Assembly (NCBI GenBank): GCA_028280265.1
Contig: JANQMD010000058.1
Coordinates: 1 to 36,034 of the forward strand
From: Flavobacteriaceae bacterium
GTDB taxonomy: Bacteria > Bacteroidota > Bacteroidia > Flavobacteriales > Flavobacteriaceae
Direction: 5' to 3'
DNA length: 36,034 nucleotides
Shown in pieces: positions 1 through 7,050 of this stretch. Within the stretch, counting starts at the first letter, position 1. The number at the start of each line of letters is the position of its first letter. The notes beneath the pieces are model-generated. The model was not told the origin of the DNA. It made no database searches and worked only from the letters and a program-made list of their open reading frames with translations. The translations under genes and the position numbers were made by a program.

Positions 1-123
1 AAGGAGATTAAAACAGATTCTGTTTTGGCTTTCGTTACCAAAAAGAAAATTCTGATCGATAACGAGGAAGTGACTTCCACTAAAGTGAAATTTACTAGAG
101 TAGTGATTCAAAAATTTAATTAA
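1..123 (+). CDS. C-terminal fragment of an unidentified protein
   Basis: The window opens inside a reading frame that runs for 40 codons and ends in TAA at 121-123. The residues visible are rich in Lys, Val and Thr with alternating hydrophobic positions, ending in VVIQKFN, which would fit beta-strands at the end of a globular or envelope protein. No start is in the window and I do not recognise the family. It converges directly on the DUF3052 gene, whose stop codon begins at 124, so the two genes abut tail to tail with no spacer and no visible terminator. Confidence 0.55.
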   Translation, partial: KEIKTDSVLAFVTKKKILIDNEEVTSTKVKFTRVVIQKFN

Positions 124-540
124 CTACCGATCCTTCACTCGATACACAAACTTATGACCGCTCCAATTTTCGTCTATGGCTGCTACTTTCACATCGACTA
201 AACCATTATCTAGCCCATACTTCATCACAAAAAACTTATCGATTTCACTGGAAATTTTTGCACTCTTTTTGGGCCAGCTAATCCAGAGTTGACCTGTTTT
301 TTTTAAGCTGGGTTTCGCTATTGAAAAAGCATCAGACAGTTCTTGTTCTGTAGTTGCAAAAATATGAATGAAGTCAACAGTCTCTTTTCCTTGCCTTCCC
401 TCTGAAATAATAACTCCACTGGGAAATTCGTGAAAAAAATCTGTGTAGCTCTTTGGTGAATTATGGATTTGAATCAAAAAATTTTCTTTGATCCCCAGCT
501 TTTTTGACAAAGGAGTTTTCGAATATCCTGCTGTACTCAT
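124..540 (-). CDS. DUF3052 family protein
   Basis: This 138-aa protein begins MSTAGYSKTPLSKKLGIK, the N-terminal signature I associate with DUF3052 proteins, and has the family's WISWPKKSAK motif near residues 87-96. It has no signal peptide or membrane segment, so it should be cytoplasmic. No biochemical role for the family is known to me. Its ATG overlaps the stop of the upstream 247-aa gene by 4 bases (ATGA), so the two are almost certainly translationally coupled. It is the last gene of a three-gene minus-strand operon. The family call is from recognised motifs; the function is unknown. Confidence 0.8.
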   Translation of the reverse strand: MSTAGYSKTPLSKKLGIKENFLIQIHNSPKSYTDFFHEFPSGVIISEGRQGKETVDFIHIFATTEQELSDAFSIAKPSLKKTGQLWISWPKKSAKISSEIDKFFVMKYGLDNGLVDVKVAAIDENWSGHKFVYRVKDR

Positions 541-1280
541 TTTTTTACATATTGATAAATTGCAAGTGTAAGAAAATCAATAGCTTGTTCTAAGTTTGTA
601 TCGGAAACTGGCAATGCAAAACCTTTCCAACCTTCAGAATAATATTTTCCTTGATCTAAGGATGTTGACTCTGAAAGAATGATCGATTCATGCTCTTTGT
701 AACCACTCACATAAAAATAAAAATCATCAATCATACTATCAGGAATCGCCATTCCTAATCCAATTCCTATTTCATCAGTGGCCATAAAAAAAGCTCCAGA
801 ATCGAAATGATGCGGCCATACTCTCACCTTAGCATCGATGTTTAAATTTTCTAAGGTTGTTTCTATCGCTTGCTGAGCAAAATTCCTTTTTTTAATAAAT
901 TGATCAATCTCCTCATCTAAGGGTTTCGAGAGTTTTTCATCGCTATTTAGTTTCTTGTAAGGGAGTTCGTAATCAAGTTTGTATTCGTATAGCTTGTTTA
1001 ACTTCGCCTGAAGAGTCGTTCCACGAATCCATGTTATGATTTGAAAATGAGTTTTCCCATTGAGAAAAAGTTGTTCTCGATATCCATCATCATTTTTTAG
1101 TATGAGTGAGAATGTTTTATAATCTAATGATAAAGTACAAGAATGATCATTCAACAGATGTGTATACAATGATCCATCCTTCCAACCTAGATTGGTATGG
1201 CTATCGTCTTCTTTTTTATCTAAAAAACTGATCGCTACCGTAGCTAAATATTGGGCAGCTATATGAAATGTTTCTACCAT
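537..1280 (-). CDS. Conserved hypothetical protein, cytoplasmic (247 aa)
   Basis: A soluble 247-aa protein without signal peptide or membrane segments. A notable stretch around residues 154-178 contains VWPHHFDSGAFF followed by GIGLGMAIPDS, a conserved-looking block in which His, Asp and Trp could form a ligand or metal site, but this is inference. I do not recognise a named family. The start ATG follows the TAA of the 50-aa small ORF without a gap (TAAATG), and its stop overlaps the start of the DUF3052 gene, so it is the middle gene of a compact operon and probably acts with its neighbours. Confidence 0.75.
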   Translation of the reverse strand: MVETFHIAAQYLATVAISFLDKKEDDSHTNLGWKDGSLYTHLLNDHSCTLSLDYKTFSLILKNDDGYREQLFLNGKTHFQIITWIRGTTLQAKLNKLYEYKLDYELPYKKLNSDEKLSKPLDEEIDQFIKKRNFAQQAIETTLENLNIDAKVRVWPHHFDSGAFFMATDEIGIGLGMAIPDSMIDDFYFYVSGYKEHESIILSESTSLDQGKYYSEGWKGFALPVSDTNLEQAIDFLTLAIYQYVKK

Positions 1281-1433
1281 TTATGAAATAACTCCTGTGT
1301 ATTTAATTCCTGTTAATCGATGCATATTATGATTGAATTTCACAATCATTGAGACGAGAAAACTCACTAAGGGATGTGCAAATCTTTTGTTCTCTAACTC
1401 GGATATTCTGGCAATGTCAATGGTTTTTTTCAT
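1281..1433 (-). CDS. Small ORF (50 aa) heading the DUF3052 operon
   Basis: The minus strand reads ATG at 1433 to TAA at 1281, giving a 50-residue protein that starts MKKTIDIARISELENKR, has a hydrophobic middle (PLVSFLVSMIVKF) and ends TGIKYTGVIS. Its stop directly touches the ATG of the 247-aa gene, the geometry expected for coupled genes in an operon. The middle could be an amphipathic helix or one short membrane segment. I do not recognise the family. It could also be the surviving end of a longer protein, but it has its own ATG. Confidence 0.5.
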   Translation of the reverse strand: MKKTIDIARISELENKRFAHPLVSFLVSMIVKFNHNMHRLTGIKYTGVIS

Positions 1434-1449
1434 GTGATTTTTAAAGTTG

Positions 1450-1460
1450 ATTGAGTCAAT
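1450..1460. promoter_or_regulatory. Short dyad upstream of the DUF3052 operon
   Basis: ATTGAGTCAAT is an 11-base dyad with a single central base, 17 bases upstream of the small-ORF start. It lies where a repressor or activator of the minus-strand operon could bind. No known regulator is recognised and short AT-rich dyads arise by chance, so this is only a candidate. Confidence 0.2.
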
Positions 1461-1517
1461 TAAGTTAGCAGATTTTTTTTTAATTAACTAATTGAGGTTT
1501 ATTTGTTTTTTGTATAG

Positions 1518-1546
1518 AAAAAAGAGGCGAAAATCACCTCTTTTTA
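1518..1546 (-). terminator. Rho-independent terminator after the YHS gene
   Basis: AAGAGG and CCTCTT arms, extended inward after one mismatch, form a stem with A-run and T-run flanks on both sides, so it can work in both orientations. It lies about 40 bases past the stop of the minus-strand YHS gene and upstream of the small-ORF promoter region, separating the two transcription units. Confidence 0.65.
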
Positions 1547-1560
1547 TCTCTACTTCATTT

Positions 1561-1582
1561 ATAAGCTTCCCCCAAAGCTTAT
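1561..1582. repeat. Perfect 8-bp inverted repeat just after the YHS stop
   Basis: ATAAGCTT and AAGCTTAT pair perfectly around a CCCCCA loop. It begins 3 bases beyond the YHS gene stop and precedes the stronger terminator hairpin. It may protect the mRNA 3' end or help termination. The pairing is seen; the role is inferred. Confidence 0.4.
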
Positions 1583-1585
1583 GTT

Positions 1586-2029
1586 CTATTTCCCTGTAAT
1601 TTTTTTCCAGTTCTTATCTGCTGCCTTTTTCAATTCCTCGGCTCCTTCCTTGTTCCATAATAATAAGGTATTAGTTCTACCTTTGTTATAAAACAAATAC
1701 AATTTTCCATCTCTGATTTCAAAGGTTTCAGGATTGATAGACACCTTGCTCCCCTTTACTCCCATGGCATAAGCGCAATATCCTCCATATTGAGGAATGT
1801 ATTTTTTAGGGTTTTCTTGAAATTTTTTAAGGTTTTCTTTAGATGAGAAATAAAACTTTACTCCATCATATTGGGTAGAAATCTTTTTGTTTCCTTGTTT
1901 GGCTTCGTTATTAAAATAAGAAACCATATCGTATCCTTTGGCGACAGCTCCTTTTTTTACAAAGTAATTTTTTTGTGCAAATGAGCTAAAAGACAGCCCT
2001 ATGAAAAGAAGAAAAACAATTTTTCGCAT
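1586..2029 (-). CDS. Secreted YHS domain-containing protein
   Basis: A 147-aa protein with a Sec signal peptide (MRKIVFLLFIGLSFSSFAQ, cleavage after about residue 19), so it is probably periplasmic. The mature part matches the small YHS-domain family: KGYDMVSYF near residues 32-40, then YDGVKFYFSSKEN, NPKKYIPQYGGYCAYAMG with one conserved Cys, and the DGKLYLFYNKGR block. Many relatives are annotated as YHS (seleno)proteins; here the position is a normal Cys. YHS domains are often linked to metal binding or handling, but this subgroup has no proven role. It is transcribed alone: terminator hairpins lie downstream and 150 bases of non-coding DNA upstream. Confidence 0.85.
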   Translation of the reverse strand: MRKIVFLLFIGLSFSSFAQKNYFVKKGAVAKGYDMVSYFNNEAKQGNKKISTQYDGVKFYFSSKENLKKFQENPKKYIPQYGGYCAYAMGVKGSKVSINPETFEIRDGKLYLFYNKGRTNTLLLWNKEGAEELKKAADKNWKKITGK

Positions 2030-2179
2030 CTGATTAATTTTTTAATTTCTCAGATGTAGTCGTAGTTTTTTCTATTGATTACAAAATTTATGACAAGTCA
2101 TAGATAAAAGTTGGAAAACAATCCCAAAGCAATTAACTATGGTCCTTTCTCTTTTTACTTTTCTTCTTTCTCTTCATTT

Positions 2180-3154
2180 TTAAACCACCATTAAATTACA
2201 ACCTCGGATATCAGAATGGTCAAAGCGCCCTAAAACTTCAAAGCAACTATCAGGTAATACTTTTCCAAGGTCTTGTGTAGCAATAAAAGAACAAGAGTTG
2301 TAGTTAGCCAGATCAATAATATTAATTCCTCCTGTTCTGTCCTTGTCTAAAATTGTGAGTGCATCCTCAGTATCACGGGCTAACACTTTCATCCAAGGAG
2401 GACATTGAAAAATCCCATTCCCGTTGGAATAAGCCTGACTTAATAATTCTGTCATTCCATATTCTGAATGAATTTTAGCAACTCCAAAACCCTTTTGTAA
2501 AATTTCATGAAGTTCTATTCTTGTCATTTCTTTTCGCCTGCCTTTCATTCCTCCAGTCTCCATGACAATGGTGTGGTTGAGTTGAAATTGTGCTTTTTCT
2601 ATCAAGTCCAAAAGAGCAAATGTGACTCCTATCAACAAAACTTTTTCCCTTTTTGTCTCTAATTCTTTGAGCTCTTTTACAAGATCATCTAGGTTGTTTA
2701 AGTAAAAGCCACTGGATGGTTTTTTAGATTTAGAAATAAAATCTTGAGCCATATATACCAATGAAGAGCCTTTTCTCTCTAGGTAATTTGGAAGCAACGC
2801 CAAGACAGTGTATTCTTCAATATTTCCATAAAAGTGCTCAAAACCTTTTAGATAACTTTCTTTGTACCAGCCAACATCCGTAACAAAGTGCTTGCTAGTG
2901 ATACTTCCTGTAGTTCCAGAACTGCTAAAAATCTCCTGAGCTTCACCTTTGGAAGATACGACTTGATGAGATTTAAAAAATTGAATAGGTAAAAAAGGAA
3001 TCTCTTCAATTCTCTGAACATCGCTCGGATGTACGTACAACAAATCACAAAAAGAGCGGTATACAGTATTGTTCTCAAACTGATGCCTGAAAACGCCTAA
3101 AGTAGCTCGATGAAATACTTCTTCTGATTGAATTGAAAAAATCTGATTTTTCAT
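2180..3154 (-). CDS. LuxE-family acyl-protein synthetase / acyltransferase
   Basis: This 324-aa protein resembles the LuxE acyl-protein synthetase family, related to adenylate-forming (ANL) enzymes. It has the nucleotide-binding loop SSSGTTGS at residues 77-84, a later block METGGMKGRRKEM near 199-211 and HSEYGMTELLSQAY near 229-242, which matches the adenylate-binding region. The C-terminus DIRGCNLMVV is typical of the Bacteroidota subgroup. It lacks a signal peptide and should act in the cytoplasm, activating a carboxylate with ATP. There are no luxA/B, luxC or luxD genes nearby, so light production is not implied. The substrate is unknown. It is divergent from the lipoprotein operon at 3227, with 72 bases between them. 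Confidence 0.8.
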   Translation of the reverse strand: MKNQIFSIQSEEVFHRATLGVFRHQFENNTVYRSFCDLLYVHPSDVQRIEEIPFLPIQFFKSHQVVSSKGEAQEIFSSSGTTGSITSKHFVTDVGWYKESYLKGFEHFYGNIEEYTVLALLPNYLERKGSSLVYMAQDFISKSKKPSSGFYLNNLDDLVKELKELETKREKVLLIGVTFALLDLIEKAQFQLNHTIVMETGGMKGRRKEMTRIELHEILQKGFGVAKIHSEYGMTELLSQAYSNGNGIFQCPPWMKVLARDTEDALTILDKDRTGGINIIDLANYNSCSFIATQDLGKVLPDSCFEVLGRFDHSDIRGCNLMVV

Positions 3155-3226
3155 TGAGGCAAAAATAATGGTATTTGACGCAACCTTCTTCTCTTTTCTG
3201 TATCTATTGAATACAAAGTCAAAAAA

Positions 3227-3583
3227 ATGAAGAGATTGTTGTTATTCATATCGTTGATTACTTACCTAGCTTGTGAAGAATCTAATTTGCCAGAAGCAGG
3301 TTGTAAAGCGAACAACCCAATTCAAGATTTGGCATGGTTGGCAGAAATAAAGAGCAATTTAGAAAAGCTAGCTTCTCCAGCAAAAAAATACATTCATCAA
3401 TACACCTACAATAAAGAAACTGTGTTTTTTGTAGAATTCTGCTTCCAGTGTCCCGACGCTCAATCTTACGTATACAATTGTACAGGAAAAGAGATTTGTC
3501 GATTTGGAGGAATCTCTGGAGAAAATACTTGTCCAGATTTTGCAGAAAAAGCAAGAGACACCATTATTCTGTGGGAAAAATAA
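3227..3583 (+). CDS. DUF6970-like lipoprotein
   Basis: A 118-aa protein with a lipoprotein signal ending in LAC, so Cys16 should be lipidated. The following residues, EES, are acidic, as in Bacteroidota surface-export signals, so it may face outside. The mature part is Cys-rich, with EFCFQCPDA, YNCTGKEIC, RFGGISG and a late CPDF, the pattern I associate with DUF6970. The cysteines probably form disulfides in the periplasm or on the surface. It is the first gene of the operon that runs to 7401 and includes an ECF sigma factor. Function unknown. Confidence 0.7.
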   Translation: MKRLLLFISLITYLACEESNLPEAGCKANNPIQDLAWLAEIKSNLEKLASPAKKYIHQYTYNKETVFFVEFCFQCPDAQSYVYNCTGKEICRFGGISGENTCPDFAEKARDTIILWEK

Positions 3584-3628
3584 TATGAAAAGACCAAAAT
3601 CAATTATAAAATATTAAAACACAGCACC

Positions 3629-4057
3629 ATGAAAAAAATTTATCCGTTACTCATTGCTTCAATGATTTTCTTTTTTGCCTGTAAAGAATCAAATATTCCT
3701 CAAGATTTTGCCCTTTGCAATGGCGAAAAGCTACTCATAAATGAGAAAAAATACGACTCCATTACCACCAAAAATTACTCAATACAAAGTGTATCTCTAG
3801 ATGGTAGTTGTATCACAATAATGATTTCTTCTAGCGGTTGTGATGGGAATAGTTGGAAAGCTTCACTTTTCGCCTCAGAACAGGAATCTTTCTCTATCCC
3901 TCCACAACGCTCAGCTAGATTGTATTTAAAAAATTCTGAAGCTTGTGCCGCTCAGTTTACAAAAAACTTCAGCTTTCGGTTAGATACTCTAAAATCATTT
4001 TCTACTCCTTACATTATAAATCTAGAGGGTTGGTCTCAGCCCATCTCTATAAAATAA
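3629..4057 (+). CDS. Putative lipoprotein (142 aa)
   Basis: The N-terminus is a lipoprotein signal with Cys18 in the lipobox FAC, followed by KESNIP. That run resembles EESNLP in the previous gene, so the two leaders may be related by duplication. The rest has four further Cys and several beta-strand-like stretches but no family I recognise. It lies 45 bases after the DUF6970-like gene and 7 bases before the next lipoprotein, so it belongs to the same operon. Expected location is the outer membrane, possibly on the surface because acidic residues follow the lipid Cys. Confidence 0.6.
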   Translation: MKKIYPLLIASMIFFFACKESNIPQDFALCNGEKLLINEKKYDSITTKNYSIQSVSLDGSCITIMISSSGCDGNSWKASLFASEQESFSIPPQRSARLYLKNSEACAAQFTKNFSFRLDTLKSFSTPYIINLEGWSQPISIK

Positions 4058-4064
4058 CTTTACC

Positions 4065-4754
4065 ATGAAAAAATTATATTTCGTACTATTCGTTTTTATT
4101 TTGGCCGCTTGTCAGGAAAATAATGAATCTGGAATCTTTACTGATGGACAATTAATTGGAATCTGGGGAAACTCAACCTATACGGGTGATCAAATTGCAT
4201 TTAAGAGAATCGCTTCCTTGCCTGATAAAGATTATGCTATACAATTTCTAGCCAATAATGTATTTATTGAACGGTCCTCTGGTTTTTGTGGGACGCCTCC
4301 CTTAACTTTTTACAGTCAGGAAGGAAATTGGAAAAGGGAACAAAACATTATTTCTGTAACTGGTCCTAATTCTTACCCTAATTATTCTTGGGAAATTATT
4401 TCTTTAAACGAAAACGAGCTTACTGTACAAAGAGTATTGACTGAACAAGAAAAAGACCATAGAGCTCTTATGAATTTATATCAAGAAATTTACAATTTGT
4501 CCAAAAGTGTAGCATGTAAAGATGCTAACGATTGGTCTTTTACAGCCTATGGTTCAAAAGCCTGTGGTGGACCACAAGGATATATCCCTTTTTCTAAGCA
4601 AATAGATACTATAGGTTTTAAACAAAAGGTAAAGCACTATAGCAATGAAGAGCATAAATTTAATATAAAATGGAATATTGTCTCCACGTGTGATATTGCA
4701 CCTAGGCCAAAAGGAATATCCTGTATAGATAGCATTCCAAATTTAAATTATTAG
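4065..4754 (+). CDS. Lipoprotein with lipocalin-like N-part and Cys-containing C-part
   Basis: A 229-aa protein with a lipoprotein signal (lipid Cys16 in AAC). Residues about 25-130 resemble the small lipocalin-like barrels of Bacteroidota lipoproteins (LIGIWGNS..., then EGNWKREQNIISV, then ENELTVQRV). Residues about 150-229 form a second unit with DWSFTAYGSKACGGPQGYIP and Cys positions that could pair, a C-terminal module I have seen in other flavobacterial lipoproteins. No enzyme motif is evident. Its stop TAG at 4752-4754 overlaps the region where the sigma-factor coding sequence begins, implying translational coupling to that gene. Confidence 0.65.
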   Translation: MKKLYFVLFVFILAACQENNESGIFTDGQLIGIWGNSTYTGDQIAFKRIASLPDKDYAIQFLANNVFIERSSGFCGTPPLTFYSQEGNWKREQNIISVTGPNSYPNYSWEIISLNENELTVQRVLTEQEKDHRALMNLYQEIYNLSKSVACKDANDWSFTAYGSKACGGPQGYIPFSKQIDTIGFKQKVKHYSNEEHKFNIKWNIVSTCDIAPRPKGISCIDSIPNLNY

Positions 4755-4758
4755 TGTA

Positions 4759-5319
4759 ATTTTAGAGAAACAAGATCAAAAAATCTGCCTAGAAAAGATC
4801 ATACAGGAATGTCAGCAGAACAATCGTTCTGCACAATCGAAAATTTACCAGTTGTTTTCTGGAAAGCTTTTCGGTTTGTGCTTGAAATACGCTAAAAATT
4901 ACCCCGATGCTGAAGATGTTTTACAAGATAGCTTTGTGACTATTTTCGAAAAAATACATCAGTATAAGTATCAAGGCTCTTTTGAAGGTTGGGCAAAACG
5001 AATTGCAATCAACACCGCTTTAAAAAGATATCGATCACAATCGAAGTTACAGATAGTTAAGGAAATAGAAACTTCTGAGGAAGTCACATTAGAAGTAGAT
5101 GAAGTCATTGAAACCGATTTTCTATTAAATAGTATTCAAGAGCTCCCCGACAAATATAGACTAGTGTTTAATCTCTATGCTATGGATCATTTTTCCCATA
5201 AAGAGATTTCTGAAATGTTGAATATTTCGGTTGGCACATCAAAATCAAATCTATCGAGAGCTCGATTGATTTTAAAAGAAAAAATAATCGCTCACCGAAA
5301 GCAACAAGAAAAAGCCTAA
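4759..5319 (+). CDS. RNA polymerase ECF-type sigma-70 factor
   Basis: This encodes an ECF sigma factor. Region 2 is clear (KLFGLCLKYAKN, then DAEDVLQDSFVTIFEKI) and region 4 follows (ELPDKYRLVFNLYAMD, then the helix-turn-helix HKEISEMLNISVGTSKS). The first TTG is at 4852, but family homology starts well upstream: codons before it read EKIIQECQQNNRSAQ, part of region 2.1. The frame is open back to a TAA at 4744-4746 and contains no ATG, GTG, TTG or CTG before 4852, so a rare ATT start (4747, 4750 or 4759) is the best explanation. From 4759 it is 186 aa, normal for the family; from 4852 it would be only 155 aa. The start is uncertain. Its partner anti-sigma gene begins one base after its stop. 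Confidence 0.85.
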   Translation: MLEKQDQKICLEKIIQECQQNNRSAQSKIYQLFSGKLFGLCLKYAKNYPDAEDVLQDSFVTIFEKIHQYKYQGSFEGWAKRIAINTALKRYRSQSKLQIVKEIETSEEVTLEVDEVIETDFLLNSIQELPDKYRLVFNLYAMDHFSHKEISEMLNISVGTSKSNLSRARLILKEKIIAHRKQQEKA

Positions 5320-5320
5320 T

Positions 5321-6634
5321 ATGGAAGACAATAGAAACATAGATCAACTTTTTCGTGAAAGACTTGGGGATTTTGAAAAAAAGCCTAATCCAGAACTATG
5401 GTCACAAATTGAGGGCAGGTTAGACAACAATAAAAAACGTCCATTTGCCTATTGGTGGCTGTATAGTGGTGTTGCGGTCGTCATTATTGGGTTTTTATTG
5501 GTCCCTACTTTGTTTGAAAACCCTAAAAAGCCTATTCAAAAAATCGAGCAAAATATAACGACTGCTCCAACAGAGGATAAATTAAAACAAAAAGATACCA
5601 TTACTGTTTTCGAAAAACAACCCAATGTAGTTAATGAAGCAAAAGAAAATACTCGTATTGCCATTCAAAAGAAGCCTATTCAAAAAATTGAAAAGCCTGA
5701 ATTGAATATTCATGAAAAAGAAGAACAAAATCTAAGAACTCCTAGTTCCAGAATCGCTCTTTCTTCTATTTTAATTCAAAAATCCAATTCCTTATCCTAT
5801 GAGGATGCCATCGTTGAAACCCCTTTGCAAAAGAAAAAAGAGAAATCTTTGGTGAATTTGTTTGATGTTGTAAATGATAAAGATTCTTTAACAGATCCTA
5901 CAGAAAACACTAAAAAATGGGCCATTCAACCTACTTATGCTTTCACTAGCTCGCAATCATTTAATGATGCTTCTCCTATTGATAGATTATTACAAAGCAA
6001 TCCAAAAAGCGGTAGTAACGCTTCTGCTTTTGGAATTAGTTTGACTTATAAAATTGGTAAAAAATGGGCAATCAGATCTGGAATACACACACATCAAGCA
6101 AAGTTTTCCACTAGAAATGTAAATGTTGTTTCTGGAGTTACTTCCAGTGGTTTAACAGGTGTTACAAATACCAATAATAGTTTATTAGTATCTGATCAGC
6201 TATTTGTTGCAGATTCTACAACAGTATCTACTTTGTTGAATTTAAATACTTCAACAATGTTGGTAAGCAATAATGCTGTCATAGAACATCAGTATAACTA
6301 TATTGAAGTACCAGTAGAGTTTCGTTATGATATCTTTAATAAAACAGAATATTCTCTAGGCGTTATTTCAGGAATTAGTGCTTTATTCCTAAATAAAAAC
6401 ATGATTCAATTACTCCTCACAGATTCATCTTATCTCCTCGGAGAATCCAATAATTTGAATTCTTTAAACTTTAGTAGTAACTTAGGAATCGACTTTAATT
6501 ATGCAATTCTTGAAAATGTCTATCTAAATGTTAATCCCATGTTTAAGTTACATCTAAATACATTTTCGAGAGATAGCAATGGTTTTCGTCCCTATTTTTG
6601 GGGAGTTTATTCAGGTATCAAATATCAATTTTAA
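5321..6634 (+). CDS. Anti-sigma factor fused to an outer-membrane beta-barrel domain
   Basis: A 437-aa protein in three parts. Residues 1-40 (RNIDQLFRERLGDFEKKP, then PELWSQIEGRL) match the cytoplasmic N-terminus of Bacteroidota anti-sigma proteins. One membrane helix lies at about 44-62. A charged linker follows (about 63-195, rich in Lys, Glu and Gln) in which KKPIQKIE occurs twice, at 69-76 and 117-124. Residues about 199-437 look like an outer-membrane beta-barrel of the OMP/PorT type, with repeated amphipathic strands and a final Phe. The gene follows the ECF sigma gene by one base, so it likely binds that sigma factor. If both ends insert as predicted, one chain would span both membranes and could carry a signal from the outer membrane to transcription. 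Confidence 0.75.
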   Translation: MEDNRNIDQLFRERLGDFEKKPNPELWSQIEGRLDNNKKRPFAYWWLYSGVAVVIIGFLLVPTLFENPKKPIQKIEQNITTAPTEDKLKQKDTITVFEKQPNVVNEAKENTRIAIQKKPIQKIEKPELNIHEKEEQNLRTPSSRIALSSILIQKSNSLSYEDAIVETPLQKKKEKSLVNLFDVVNDKDSLTDPTENTKKWAIQPTYAFTSSQSFNDASPIDRLLQSNPKSGSNASAFGISLTYKIGKKWAIRSGIHTHQAKFSTRNVNVVSGVTSSGLTGVTNTNNSLLVSDQLFVADSTTVSTLLNLNTSTMLVSNNAVIEHQYNYIEVPVEFRYDIFNKTEYSLGVISGISALFLNKNMIQLLLTDSSYLLGESNNLNSLNFSSNLGIDFNYAILENVYLNVNPMFKLHLNTFSRDSNGFRPYFWGVYSGIKYQF

Positions 6635-6644
6635 AAAATATTCC

Positions 6645-7040
6645 ATGAAAAAAATTCTATTCATTCTCTCTGCATTCCTTTTTTTATCATGTAGCTCTAA
6701 TGACATACGACAGCAGTTAACACGTATAAAGGTTGATGAAGCGACCATTCCTTCTGTATTAACTCTAGGTGAGACAACAAATATTACCATTAAGTATACA
6801 CTAGTCAATGATTGTATTTCTTTCTTGGATCTTTTCTATGAACAGCAAGGCAACAGTCGAGTAATTGCGGTTATTGCTCTTAAAGATGTTGCTTCTAGTT
6901 GTGCTCAGGTCATTACGCAAAGAGAGTTCACTTTTCCTCTCACAGTTACTCAAAAAGATGACTATATTTTTAAACTCTGGAAAGGGAAAGATAGTAATGG
7001 TCTCAATATTTTTGAAGAAGTTAAAGTCCCAGTAAATTAA
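6645..7040 (+). CDS. Putative lipoprotein (131 aa)
   Basis: The reading frame is open from 6579, but the ATG at 6645 is the better start because it yields a clean lipoprotein signal (MKKILFILSAFLFLSC, lipid Cys16) and lies 10 bases after the anti-sigma stop. The mature protein reads like an Ig-like or beta-sandwich fold: TIPSVLTLGETTNITIKYTL, then alternating strands and a final EEVKVPVN. I do not recognise a named family. Its place in the operon suggests a role in the envelope process controlled by the sigma factor. Confidence 0.65.
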   Translation: MKKILFILSAFLFLSCSSNDIRQQLTRIKVDEATIPSVLTLGETTNITIKYTLVNDCISFLDLFYEQQGNSRVIAVIALKDVASSCAQVITQREFTFPLTVTQKDDYIFKLWKGKDSNGLNIFEEVKVPVN

Positions 7041-7050
7041 ATTGTATGTT

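Noticed and set aside
2180..3154. Bioluminescence locus
   Set aside because: Only a LuxE-like protein is present; no luciferase or fatty acid reductase genes are nearby.
6579..6644. Upstream start for the lipoprotein at 6645
   Set aside because: The earlier start would bury the lipoprotein signal and overlap the anti-sigma gene by 56 bases; the ATG at 6645 gives a proper lipobox.
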